Part shown: one piece after another, positions 36,729-44,274 of the stretch
How positions within the stretch are numbered: the first letter of the stretch is position 1
Layout of the letters: each line of letters opens with the position of its first letter
From: Laceyella tengchongensis
GTDB lineage: Bacteria; Bacillota; Bacilli; Thermoactinomycetales; Thermoactinomycetaceae
Assembly (NCBI RefSeq): GCF_900182735.1
Contig: NZ_FXTU01000002.1
Span: 496,001-560,000, forward strand
DNA length: 64,000 nt
Reading direction: 5' to 3'
Program-made: the position numbers and the translations under genes
Notes under the pieces: generated by a model
What the model saw: only the letters and a program-made list of their open reading frames with translations
What the model was told of the DNA's origin: nothing
Database searches by the model: none

Positions 36729-36765
36729 CATTCAGTGAGTGATATTGTGCATAACTCACTGAATG
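36729..36765. promoter_or_regulatory. 12-bp perfect inverted repeat upstream of the toxin-like trio
   Basis: CATTCAGTGAGT / ACTCACTGAATG with a 13-base spacer, 25 bases upstream of the 36704 start and downstream of a weak promoter-like TAAAAT. Likely operator for a repressor, or a transcript hairpin. Confidence 0.55.
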
Positions 36766-37239
36766 TTCGTTTATTATTTCATTTTAGCATTCTTTTTCAT
36801 ATATTGAAATGAATTCTGATATCATGCCGTCTTCTTCTGCAAATAAAAAGCTAATGACCTAGCCGATCTCTAACAAATAAAGCTAGAGATAGAGAAATAA
36901 AGAATAGGATAGGTATGCCGATTAAAGAGGCGACATTACTAGCTTGCATACTAAGGTTGAATATATTTATTAAAAATTTCAAAAAGTTAAACAGAACATA
37001 TTAAGAGAAGAAAAATAAAACAAGTGCTAATAAATTTTTCAAGTGAAATATCCCTTTCAAAAAACACCTTCTCCTCACCATTTTGGAATCCACTTTATTG
37101 GCGAACGGCGGCGCGGGCAATCATCCATTCATTGTCGCTACGCTCCACACCCGCTTTCCACCTCCGCTCGCCATTCATCTATCCTTTATGGGTATTTTCC
37201 ACATGGGAAATATCTATAAACCATAATAAACGAATCCCA
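36766..37239. other. Element intergenic region
   Basis: About 470 bases, AT-rich on the left and GC-richer on the right. The 90-codon frame at 37024-37296 has no ribosome-binding site and low-complexity composition, so I do not call it. Nothing else recognised. Confidence 0.5.
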
Positions 37240-37665
37240 TCATGGCCCAAACAGGTGCGCTTGCTGGGCGACATCCTCAATCGTATAGCTGTTTAACACA
37301 GATTGAAATTGCTCCTCCGCTTTTGCGAGAATCATGGAAATCATTTTTTCAGTACCGGTTTTCGGAACCGACCAATAGGGGGTAGTTTGTCCCTTGCCAG
37401 GAGCACGGTACACGTCTCCCACAGTGATATCTGAAGCTTTCTTGGACAAAGCGTATCCACCGTACCGCCCGCTGACTGTCGTCACCAATTGGGCCTTGGA
37501 CAACGACGCCAAGATTTTCCTGATGTATGTAGTATCCACTCCCAAGGCTTCCGCAATGACGTGGCTTTTCATAAGCGAATCTGATTTGGAGAGCAGGACC
37601 AGCGCGCGAAGGGACACATGAAACCAGCTCGGGCCCAGATCACCAGATTGAATAAGTAACTGCAA
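37240..37665 (-). CDS. Rrf2 family transcriptional regulator
   Basis: 141 aa. The winged helix includes SHVIAEALGVDTTYIRKILA and the wing VSGRYGGYALSKKASDITV. No Cys is present, so it does not carry an iron-sulfur cluster as IscR or NsrR do; more like the YwnA group. TTG 37665 follows AGAGGTGG; GTG 37674 lies inside that site. Divergent from the esterase, with a 31-bp palindrome in between as probable operator. Confidence 0.85.
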   Translation of the reverse strand: MQLLIQSGDLGPSWFHVSLRALVLLSKSDSLMKSHVIAEALGVDTTYIRKILASLSKAQLVTTVSGRYGGYALSKKASDITVGDVYRAPGKGQTTPYWSVPKTGTEKMISMILAKAEEQFQSVLNSYTIEDVAQQAHLFGP

Positions 37666-37795
37666 CTTATCCACCTCTATGTCAGTTGATGATCGTTTAG
37701 GGCGTGCCTAGTAATTACGCCGAGTGGCAAGAGCAACATTTGCTTGACTTAGACAAGCCCTAATTACATTCACTATATCACATCAGGAAAAAGTC

Positions 37796-37854
37796 TTGAC
37801 AACTTTCCCCCGGTGATTGATAATTTAATTGTGACTTAATAAGTCACAATTAAA
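37796..37854 (+). promoter_or_regulatory. Esterase promoter with 31-bp perfect palindromic operator
   Basis: TTGACA (37796-37801), 17-base spacer, GATAAT (37819-37824). Overlapping the start point is a perfect palindrome, arms TTTAATTGTGACTTA and TAAGTCACAATTAAA around a central A, at 37824-37854. A repressor bound there would block the promoter; the adjacent Rrf2 protein is the obvious candidate. Confidence 0.82.
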
Positions 37855-37881
37855 ATTTAGCGGCCATGGAGGATGATTAAT

Positions 37882-38829
37882 ATGGATTTCGAAAGCAGAG
37901 TCTTGCCCGAACTGAGACCCGTTTTAGCACTTCTCCCGCAAATGAAGTTGCCTAAGGACCTCCATAAGATGCGTAACGCCCCTATTCCTGAATATGAAAA
38001 GTCCCCCCATGTCATTACGACAACACGCATGATCGCCGAACCGGCTGGCGAGATAATGGTGAAGGTATACGAACCAGCAAACCGGCCAGCCACCCCCTTG
38101 CCTGCGTTATTGTACATTCACGGCGGTGGCTATGTTCTCGGGCATCCGGATCGAGATGATATCAACTGCGAAATTACCGTTTTGGAAGTCAATTGTGTCG
38201 TTGTGTCCGTCGATTATCGTCTCGCTCCGGCACATCCTTATCCTGCGGCGATTGAGGATTGTTATACCGCTTTGAAATGGATGGCAGACTCTGCAACGGA
38301 ATTGAACATAGATAAGAAACGCATCGCCGTTGGCGGAGGGAGCGCGGGAGGCGGATTGACTGCCGCTGTTACACTGATGGCCCGTGATAAAGGGGGCCCT
38401 GCGATTTGTTTCCAAATGCCGCTGTATCCCATGATTGACAACCGCAACATCACTCCTTCCAGCCGGGAAATCACATCGCCCAAAGCCGTCTGGAACCGCG
38501 ACCACAATATCGCCACTTGGAAAATGTATTTGGGCGAACATGCTTCTGGTGAAGTTTCTCCCTATGCCGCACCGATCCATGCCGATAATTTCGAAGGGCT
38601 CCCGCCGACTTATACCTGTGTGGGACAATTGGACCCCTTCCGTGATGAAACCATCGAATATGTTTCCCGACTCGTTGAAGCTGGTGTCGATGTAGAGTTC
38701 CATTTATATCCGGGTTGTTTCCACGGCTTTGAAGTATTTGCACCGGAAGCAGAGGTCAGCAAACGGGCCGGAATCGAATATATGAACGCGTTAAAAAGAG
38801 CGTTGCATCCTGCTCCAGCTTCCGAATGA
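37882..38829 (+). CDS. Alpha/beta hydrolase (HSL-type esterase)
   Basis: 315 aa. Oxyanion motif YIHGGGYVLG near residue 80, nucleophile elbow GGGSAGGGL, acid in GQLDPFRDET, catalytic His in GCFHGFEVF: the hormone-sensitive-lipase family. Acts on short-chain acyl esters or xenobiotic esters. ATG 37882 follows GGAGG by nine bases. Expression likely depends on the divergent Rrf2 regulator. Confidence 0.9.
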   Translation: MDFESRVLPELRPVLALLPQMKLPKDLHKMRNAPIPEYEKSPHVITTTRMIAEPAGEIMVKVYEPANRPATPLPALLYIHGGGYVLGHPDRDDINCEITVLEVNCVVVSVDYRLAPAHPYPAAIEDCYTALKWMADSATELNIDKKRIAVGGGSAGGGLTAAVTLMARDKGGPAICFQMPLYPMIDNRNITPSSREITSPKAVWNRDHNIATWKMYLGEHASGEVSPYAAPIHADNFEGLPPTYTCVGQLDPFRDETIEYVSRLVEAGVDVEFHLYPGCFHGFEVFAPEAEVSKRAGIEYMNALKRALHPAPASE

Positions 38830-38863
38830 TAAAAACAGCAAAACATATTTCATCAGACACATC

Positions 38864-39007
38864 CTAACTAGCTTCTTTTTTCAGGTTTGATTGCAAAATG
38901 GAAACCACCAAGCTTCTTACGTCACTCCAGCGTTGATCATTCTCTTCATCAGAAATGTTGGGCGGAATTATCACGATCTTGGTCTTGCCAATGTGCTTCT
39001 CGATCAT
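38864..39007 (-). CDS. 47-aa protein adjacent to the recombinase
   Basis: MIEKHIGKTKIVIIPPNISD and so on, ending QSNLKKEAS; a beta-hairpin-like start then a helix. GGGGGAGTG lies seven bases before the ATG. It faces away from the recombinase gene. Small proteins beside large serine recombinases sometimes serve as recombination directionality factors; that is a guess from position and size. The remainder of the gap to 39280 is regulatory. Confidence 0.6.
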   Translation of the reverse strand: MIEKHIGKTKIVIIPPNISDEENDQRWSDVRSLVVSILQSNLKKEAS

Positions 39008-39194
39008 CGCGCATCACTCCCCCACAATTACATTTGCGCTTCTGGCAGATAGAATGGCTTTCCCCCTTGGCAAAAGCGCTTATTTCAATTTATTTCTCTG
39101 CAACTTGTCCCATGCCATCAAGCAAATGGTCGCATAGCGTATATGATGACAGACACGCCTTAGCAATAAAGTGTCCAAACACAGAATAGAAATG

Positions 39195-39222
39195 TCATAG
39201 GAAGCATCTAACAGGATAAATA
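39195..39222 (+). promoter_or_regulatory. Possible sigma-E promoter of the recombinase
   Basis: TCATAGG (39195-39201), 13-base spacer, GATAAATA (39215-39222). Same spacing as the cotJ promoter, with weaker agreement to consensus, especially in the -10. Confidence 0.28.
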
Positions 39223-39280
39223 AAACGGTTAACTCGTCAGTCGTAGGAAATTCACCAGAGAAAGGCAAGGAGTGAAGCGG

Positions 39281-40834
39281 ATGGAGCGGGTGTGCATCTA
39301 TCTGAGGAAGTCCCGTGCCGACCAAGAAGCAGAGGAGCGCGGAGAAGGGGAAACACTGGCCAAACACCGGAAAGTGCTATTCGATGTGGCTCGAGAAAGA
39401 AATCTCCATGTGGTCAAAGTCAGGGAGGAAATCGCTTCAGGAGAAAGCATACAACACCGCCCCGAGATGGTAGCTCTTTTGCAAGAAGTAAAATCCGGTC
39501 ACTACGATGCCGTCTTGGTCATGGACATTGACCGCTTGGGGCGGGGCAATATGCAAGATCAAGGTATCATATTGGAAACATTTAAACAGGCAAAAACGGC
39601 CATTATCACCCCAAGAAAAACATACAACTTAGATGATGAATTTGATGAAGAGTATTCGGAGTTTGAAGCGTTCATGGCCCGAAAAGAGTTCAAAATCATC
39701 AAGCGGCGCCTGCACCAAGGGCGTATACGTTCCGTCAAGGATGGCAATTACATCGGGTCTCGCGCGCCCTATGGTTACAATAAAACAAAAGTAGGCAAAG
39801 ACCATACCTTAACGATTAATGAGGAACAAGCGACTATTGTGAGGATGATCTTTGACTGGTATATCCACGACGGGTTGGGCTCACTCAAGATCGCCAAAAA
39901 ATTGAACGACATGGGTGTGCCCTCGGCAAACGGAAAGGATTGGACGAATAATGTCGTCCTGCAAATCTTGCGAAATCCAGTCTATATCGGCAAAGTCCGC
40001 TGGAGGCACATTGAACGAAAAAAATCCAAAGAACCCGGCAAAAACGTGACCGCAACACGGAGAAATGAAGAGGAAGCCATCATTGTTGACGGCAAACACC
40101 CCCCGCTCATCCCTGAAGACGTCTTTTTTAGAGCCGAGGCCATCCGCAAAAACAAAATTCATCCCCATTGGAAACTCGGCACAGCCTTGAAAAACCCTTT
40201 GGCCGGACTTATCATTTGCGGTAAGTGCGGGTCAGCTATGGTGATGAAATACGGGAGAACCAAAAATCGGCACCAATATCTAACCTGCGATCGAAATGGA
40301 GCCGGTTGTACGAATAAAAGCAGTCGCCTGGACTTGGTCGAAGAACATATATTGAATCAGCTTCGCCAATGGCTAACCCATTACAAAATGACTATCGAAC
40401 CTTCAGAGATCGCGGACGCGGAAAAGGGAAAAAAAGTGGAAACTTACTTGTTGCTCGAAAAAAACCTGCGCCAAGAAATCGCCCACTTGCAAACACAGCA
40501 AGAAAAACTCCATGACTTATTGGAAAGAGGCATTTATGACGAAACCACGTTTCTGAAACGGTCACAAAGCATTACCAACCGCCTGCAAGCAGCAGAGGCC
40601 GCGCTAAAACGGGTCGAAGCGGACATAAGGCAGGAGCAAAGTGCATCGGCATGCCTCCAATCTAAGGTCAGCGAAATCGAACACGTACTGGATGTCTACC
40701 CCGCCGCGGAAACTTACCAACAAAATCAATTGCTCAAGCTGATTCTAGACAAATGCGTTTATCTCAAAGAGAAACATCAGAAAAATGATGAATTCGAGCT
40801 ACAGTTGTATCCGCGCCTAAATTCACAGCAATGA
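39281..40834 (+). CDS. Large serine recombinase (SpoIVCA/SprA type), predicted excisase of the cotJC element
   Basis: 517 aa. The N-terminal resolvase domain has catalytic Ser11 in CIYLRKSRADQEAE, and VMDIDRLGRG (about 85-95) with the DRLGR active-site motif. Next is a recombinase domain (RAPYGYNKTKVG, ILRNPVYIGKVRW), then a zinc ribbon (IICGKCGSAMVMKYGR, with a second Cys pair in YLTCDRNGAGC) and a coiled-coil motif (about 390-470). ATG 39281 follows AAGGAG. It is the only recombinase in the element. Related enzymes excise skin and SPbeta during sporulation; acting on the AAAT-core sites here is inferred. Confidence 0.95.
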   Translation: MERVCIYLRKSRADQEAEERGEGETLAKHRKVLFDVARERNLHVVKVREEIASGESIQHRPEMVALLQEVKSGHYDAVLVMDIDRLGRGNMQDQGIILETFKQAKTAIITPRKTYNLDDEFDEEYSEFEAFMARKEFKIIKRRLHQGRIRSVKDGNYIGSRAPYGYNKTKVGKDHTLTINEEQATIVRMIFDWYIHDGLGSLKIAKKLNDMGVPSANGKDWTNNVVLQILRNPVYIGKVRWRHIERKKSKEPGKNVTATRRNEEEAIIVDGKHPPLIPEDVFFRAEAIRKNKIHPHWKLGTALKNPLAGLIICGKCGSAMVMKYGRTKNRHQYLTCDRNGAGCTNKSSRLDLVEEHILNQLRQWLTHYKMTIEPSEIADAEKGKKVETYLLLEKNLRQEIAHLQTQQEKLHDLLERGIYDETTFLKRSQSITNRLQAAEAALKRVEADIRQEQSASACLQSKVSEIEHVLDVYPAAETYQQNQLLKLILDKCVYLKEKHQKNDEFELQLYPRLNSQQ

Positions 40835-40874
40835 TATTCACCCTATCAACCTTCTCATTGTTGATCCAATGATA

Positions 40875-40908
40875 AAAAAGGGATTCTTTTAGTTATAAGA
40901 ATCCCTTC
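40875..40908. terminator. Bidirectional terminator
   Basis: AAGGGATTCTT / AAGAATCCCTT hairpin between the recombinase and the convergent frameshifted gene, with flanking A/T runs. Confidence 0.82.
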
Positions 40909-40930
40909 ATTTAACTCTTTATCGATTGTA

Positions 40931-41373
40931 TCAGTCCCTACGGATCAACCTTAAATGTTCTTTAGCTGTTTGATTATCAGGCTCCATCTCTAAAATAGAT
41001 TTAGCTATTTTCTCAGCCTCTTCATCACTCAGCAACTTATCGGGTATAGCATGATAAAACAATAGATGTTCTTTAAATGAGGCATCTTCTGGAGAAAGTT
41101 CTACAGCTCTTTTTGCATGATAAAATCCTACATTGTATGCTCCATCAATAGAGCAAAGAGGTAAACACATGAGATGCGAAGCGATGCAATGGAAGGTTGC
41201 TTCCTCATGCTTAACCATTAAACTACTCACAAATGCATAATATTCTATACTCTCCGTGTTATATGCTAGCTCAAGCGTCCAATCGAGAAGTTCATCTCGA
41301 TCTACATCTTTTTTAATTCATATGCTTCACTATATTTTCCACAGCCAATCAAATGACGCAATTCATCCTTCAT
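40931..41373 (-). pseudogene. Helical-repeat (TPR-like) hypothetical protein, frameshifted
   Basis: Two frames must be joined. The first starts at ATG 41373 after GGAAG (MKDELRHLIGCGKYSEAYEL) and ends at a TAG after a run of six A. Inserting one base there continues as DVDRDELLDWTLELAYNTES and on to AKRAVELSPEDASFKEHLLF and the stop at 40931. The intact product would be about 147 aa of paired helices, resembling an uncharacterised Bacillus family. A slippage-prone A6 could also mean a sequencing error or genuine slippage. Confidence 0.72.
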
Positions 41374-41514
41374 TTATGTTTCTTCCTTTTTCGTTTCATA
41401 CCATATTTCAATATACAATATGCCCCTGTACTTTTCACCTAGAAAGAGGAACATCTGTTTGTTTAGCCGAATTAACATAAGAATTCTACATCAACCATAG
41501 AAAGGTGATACTCA

Positions 41515-42492
41515 TTGACATTCAAACACGGTGATTCCGTCAATCAACCCTTCTTTGTGAAAGCAGTGCAAGTGCGTACTTATAAAAATTCTGAGCAACG
41601 AAAGTATGTAGAGCTAGTCATGTTTGCTCAATCTGGAGAAAGCTTTCCCGGGCGGATTTGGGATTGGCAGGAAAAAATAAAAACGTATGAGCGCGAGATT
41701 CAGCAAGGCGATGTTATTCACATCACAGGGGAAGCCAGCGAATATCAAAAACAAATACAAATCCGCGTTGATCACCTTGAATGGCGGGACGAAGACAAAG
41801 CCACCTGGGTTGACCAATTATTACCGCGTCCCAAACAATCGGCCGACCGCCTCAAGCAACGTTTGCATGGCATGGTTAGCACCATGGAGCACCCCATATT
41901 GCGAGCGCTCGCTGAAGCCGTTCTTTCTGATCGTGAGATCTCTGAGCGCTTATATTCCTACCCTGCCGCGAAAACAAATCATCACGCTACGCTTCACGGG
42001 CTGCTACATCACATTGTCTCCATGATGGAATGCGCCAATAAAGTGCAACAGCAATATCCTTTCTTAAATCGGGATCTCCTCCTGGCCGGTGTCTTGTATC
42101 ATGATCTAGGAAAAATCGGCGAATTGACCCATCTCCGTGATGGCGGGGATTATACGCTGGAAGGAAAACTGCACGGGCATATCCATTTTTCCGCCACACT
42201 GTTGCAACGCTTCGGGCAACAGCAAGGCGTGGTAAAAACGGAAGCGTTCAAGTTGCTCCAGCACATGGTTTTGTCCCACCATGGAAAGTTGGAATGGGGA
42301 TCACCGGTGACGCCGAAAATTCCAGAAGCGGTGGTTCTGCATATGATTGACAAGCTAGATGCGATGATGTTCTGCATGTTTAGTGAAATGCAATCGCTCC
42401 AGCCTGGGGAATGGGTGAAACGGACGAAATCCCTTGAGAATGACATGTTAAAACATTCACTGCTCAATGAAACAGAAGATTATTTCAACTAA
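41515..42492 (+). CDS. YhaM-type 3'-5' exoribonuclease (OB fold plus HD domain)
   Basis: 325 aa. N-terminal OB-fold region (about 1-95, QGDVIHITGEASEYQKQIQI). HD domain with HHATLHGLLHHIVSMMECA, then the metal-binding HD in LYHDLGKIGEL, HGHIHFS and MVLSHHGKLEWGSP. B. subtilis YhaM has about 314 aa. TTG start after AAAGGTGAT. Lies only 36 bases from the right end of the element; it may be a horizontally acquired paralogue. Confidence 0.87.
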   Translation: MTFKHGDSVNQPFFVKAVQVRTYKNSEQRKYVELVMFAQSGESFPGRIWDWQEKIKTYEREIQQGDVIHITGEASEYQKQIQIRVDHLEWRDEDKATWVDQLLPRPKQSADRLKQRLHGMVSTMEHPILRALAEAVLSDREISERLYSYPAAKTNHHATLHGLLHHIVSMMECANKVQQQYPFLNRDLLLAGVLYHDLGKIGELTHLRDGGDYTLEGKLHGHIHFSATLLQRFGQQQGVVKTEAFKLLQHMVLSHHGKLEWGSPVTPKIPEAVVLHMIDKLDAMMFCMFSEMQSLQPGEWVKRTKSLENDMLKHSLLNETEDYFN

Positions 42493-42507
42493 ATAATCAT
42501 TTTCCGT

Positions 42508-42532
42508 CTCCATGATGCAATGATGTATAAAT
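42508..42532 (+). other. Right attachment site of the cotJC element
   Basis: Element arm TCTCCATGATGC (42507-42518), then core AAAT (42529-42532) and chromosomal cotJC sequence TTAACCAAAGACG. The distance from arm to core matches the left end when measured from the centre of AA. Confidence 0.8.
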
Positions 42533-42870
42533 TAACCAAAGACGCCACCCCAGAGCAACTTAAGGAAGCCGGACTGGGCGAACATTTTGTCGATCACGAC
42601 TCTGCTCTCTTCTATCGCAATGCGGCGGGAGTACCATTCACTGCCACCTATATCCAAGCCAAGGGTGATCCCATCGCCGATTTGTATGAAGACATTGCCG
42701 CTGAGGAGAAAGCACGCGCCACCTACCAATGGCTGATCGACATTTCTGATGACCCGGACATCAATGATGCGCTGAAATTCCTGCGCGAACGGGAAGTGGT
42801 TCACTCGCAACGCTTCCGAGAAGCAGTGGAGTTGCTCAAGGAGTATCGGGATCAGAAGAAGTTTTTTTAG
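42533..42870 (+). pseudogene. cotJC: cotJC, 3' fragment (codons 78-189)
   Basis: Continues CotJC exactly where the left fragment stops: LTKDATPEQLKEAGLGEHFV to QKKFF. It holds the second half of the four-helix catalase core: DLYEDIAAEEKARATYQWL with a metal-ligand Glu, and REREVVHSQRF with the second ExxH (His). The open frame begins at ATG 42520, but that ATG has no ribosome-binding site, so this half should not be translated before excision. Followed by the operon terminator. Confidence 0.95.
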
Positions 42871-42900
42871 GCTAACCTGTGTGGGTTGCGGTGAAACGGG

Positions 42901-42961
42901 AAAAGCCTGGAACTGCCTGCGGTCACAGGGCGGTGAGCGCAGACGTCTCCAGGCTTTTTTT
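42901..42961 (+). terminator. Terminator of the cotJ operon
   Basis: AAAAGCCTGGA / TCCAGGCTTTTTTT outer stem with a long internal arm. Confidence 0.85.
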
Positions 42962-43013
42962 CATTTTGGCTAACGGATAAGCACGGCTTTTTCTGTCCAA
43001 AACGGCCTTCCAG

Positions 43014-43343
43014 TTACGCAATGAGATTTGGACCAAACGCGACCAGCGTCCACACCATGGTCATGATGAAATAGAGGACAAGCCCTGCCAAAACAGGGGT
43101 GAATCGAATCCGGATAGCGGCGTTCTCCGTTTTCAACCCCGTCGTCGCTTGAATCTCCGCATCCATCCACTTGCTCAGAACGCCCCCCTTGGTGTTGAAA
43201 TAAATAAAAAGGATGAGAAACATTAATCTTACAAAACAAGCAACCTCCACCAGTGCGACATCAAGCATCTTGGCACATAAGAAACTACATAACCATTCTG
43301 TCACTATGGTGGCGAGCAGGGAAATAACATATTTTATGTTCAT
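43014..43343 (-). CDS. Hypothetical membrane protein (109 aa)
   Basis: Three membrane segments: about residues 5-25, 33-50 and 83-105. GGAGG six bases before the ATG. The middle loop reads SKWMDAEIQATTGLKTEN. Family not recognised. Confidence 0.65.
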   Translation of the reverse strand: MNIKYVISLLATIVTEWLCSFLCAKMLDVALVEVACFVRLMFLILFIYFNTKGGVLSKWMDAEIQATTGLKTENAAIRIRFTPVLAGLVLYFIMTMVWTLVAFGPNLIA

Positions 43344-43533
43344 ATACGCCCTCCTTCTCGGCTGATGATTATAAAAATTCTTTATTCATCAAATGTATCA
43401 ACCAATACGCAAAACACGAATAATAGCTAGGGGCGCTTTGTACCTGTATTGACTGGAAAGGCGTGGCCCTTGGGTTCATTTACTGCTGTTTGATCTGCTA
43501 GTGTCCGGGCTACAATGGAAAGGAGGTGATCCT

Positions 43534-44199
43534 ATGTGCGGCCGTTTTTCCTTGTCCGCTGAACTTGACCAATTGGAAAAGCAATTTGAGATGATGTTGA
43601 TCGATGAGGTGAGTCCCCGCTACAATATCGCTCCCACCCAACCCATTCTGTCGGTGGTGCTGGAAGAGGGAGCCCGGGTGGGGCGACACATGCGCTGGGG
43701 GCTCGTTCCTGGTTGGGCTAAAGATGTGAAGATTGGCTACAAAATGATTAACGCCAGAGCCGAAACCCTTGACGAGAAGCCGACATTCAAAGGTCTGCTG
43801 AAAAAACGCCGTTGCTTGATCTTGGCTGATGGCTTTTATGAATGGAAGAAAACCGGGAACGAAAAGCAACCGTACCGCTTTCAAATGGCTGACGGCAAGC
43901 CGTTTGCCTTTGCCGGGCTGTGGGATTATTGGAGCCATGAAGACCAAACCCTCGTTTCTTGTACCATTATCACCACCGCGCCCAATGCCATCGCCAACGA
44001 AGTGCACGACCGCATGCCGGCCATCCTTCGACCCGAAGATTATGAAACTTGGTTGCACCCTGATATGGAGGACTTGGCACTTCTGAAATCCTTGTTGCAA
44101 CCCTACCCTGCGGATGAAATGGATGCTTTCCCCGTATCCACACGCGTCAATTCGCCAAAAAACGATGACCCCTCCATCTTGTTGCCGCTCGCCCATTGA
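43534..44199 (+). CDS. SRAP-domain abasic-site DNA-protein crosslinking protein (YedK/HMCES family)
   Basis: 221 aa. Met is removed to expose Cys2 (MCGRFSLS), which forms a thiazolidine with abasic sites in single-stranded DNA. Conserved NIAPTQP, RWGLVPGWAKD, NARAETLDEKPTFKGLL, CLILADGFYEWKK (catalytic Glu), and DRMPAIL (His-Asp-Arg-Met-Pro context VHDRMP). AAAGGAGGTGATCC precedes ATG 43534; the upstream frame to 43501 is not conserved. Confidence 0.94.
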   Translation: MCGRFSLSAELDQLEKQFEMMLIDEVSPRYNIAPTQPILSVVLEEGARVGRHMRWGLVPGWAKDVKIGYKMINARAETLDEKPTFKGLLKKRRCLILADGFYEWKKTGNEKQPYRFQMADGKPFAFAGLWDYWSHEDQTLVSCTIITTAPNAIANEVHDRMPAILRPEDYETWLHPDMEDLALLKSLLQPYPADEMDAFPVSTRVNSPKNDDPSILLPLAH

Positions 44200-44214
44200 G
44201 GCTTCTTTTGACAT

Positions 44215-44251
44215 AAAAAAGACAAGGCGACGTTAACGCCTTGTCTTTTTC
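44215..44251. terminator. Bidirectional terminator
   Basis: AAAGACAAGGCG / CGCCTTGTCTTTTT hairpin between convergent SRAP and nucleotidase genes. Confidence 0.88.
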
Positions 44252-44274
44252 CATGCATGTACCCTGGTGTCGCC

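Larger units (their letters stand above)
34394..42532 (+). mobile_element. 8,139-bp intervening element in cotJC with large serine recombinase
   Basis: Boundaries come from the two cotJC halves: each base of the left junction corresponds to the base 8,139 further right, and the core AAAT is common to both. 8,139 is a multiple of three. Contents left to right: CHAT-like protein, AbiEii-like nucleotidyltransferase, unrecognised protein (leftward operon), Rrf2 regulator, esterase, 47-aa protein, serine recombinase, frameshifted helical-repeat gene, YhaM-like nuclease. No phage structural or replication genes remain. The organisation is that of sporulation-intervening elements such as skin, which mother-cell recombinases remove to rebuild a spore gene. 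Excision itself is inference. Confidence 0.93.

Noticed and set aside
37024..37296. 90-codon rightward ORF inside the element
   Set aside because: No ribosome-binding site, overlaps the end of the Rrf2 gene on the other strand, unlike a normal protein in composition.
39080..39367. 95-codon leftward ORF overlapping the recombinase start
   Set aside because: Antisense to the conserved N-terminus of the recombinase, no ribosome-binding site.
34394..42532. Element as a complete prophage or ICE
   Set aside because: No capsid, terminase, replication, relaxase or conjugation genes; only recombinase and cargo.
42520..42870. Treating the 3' cotJC piece as an independent gene starting at ATG 42520
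   Set aside because: No ribosome-binding site; begins mid-helix of the CotJC fold; exact continuation of the left fragment.
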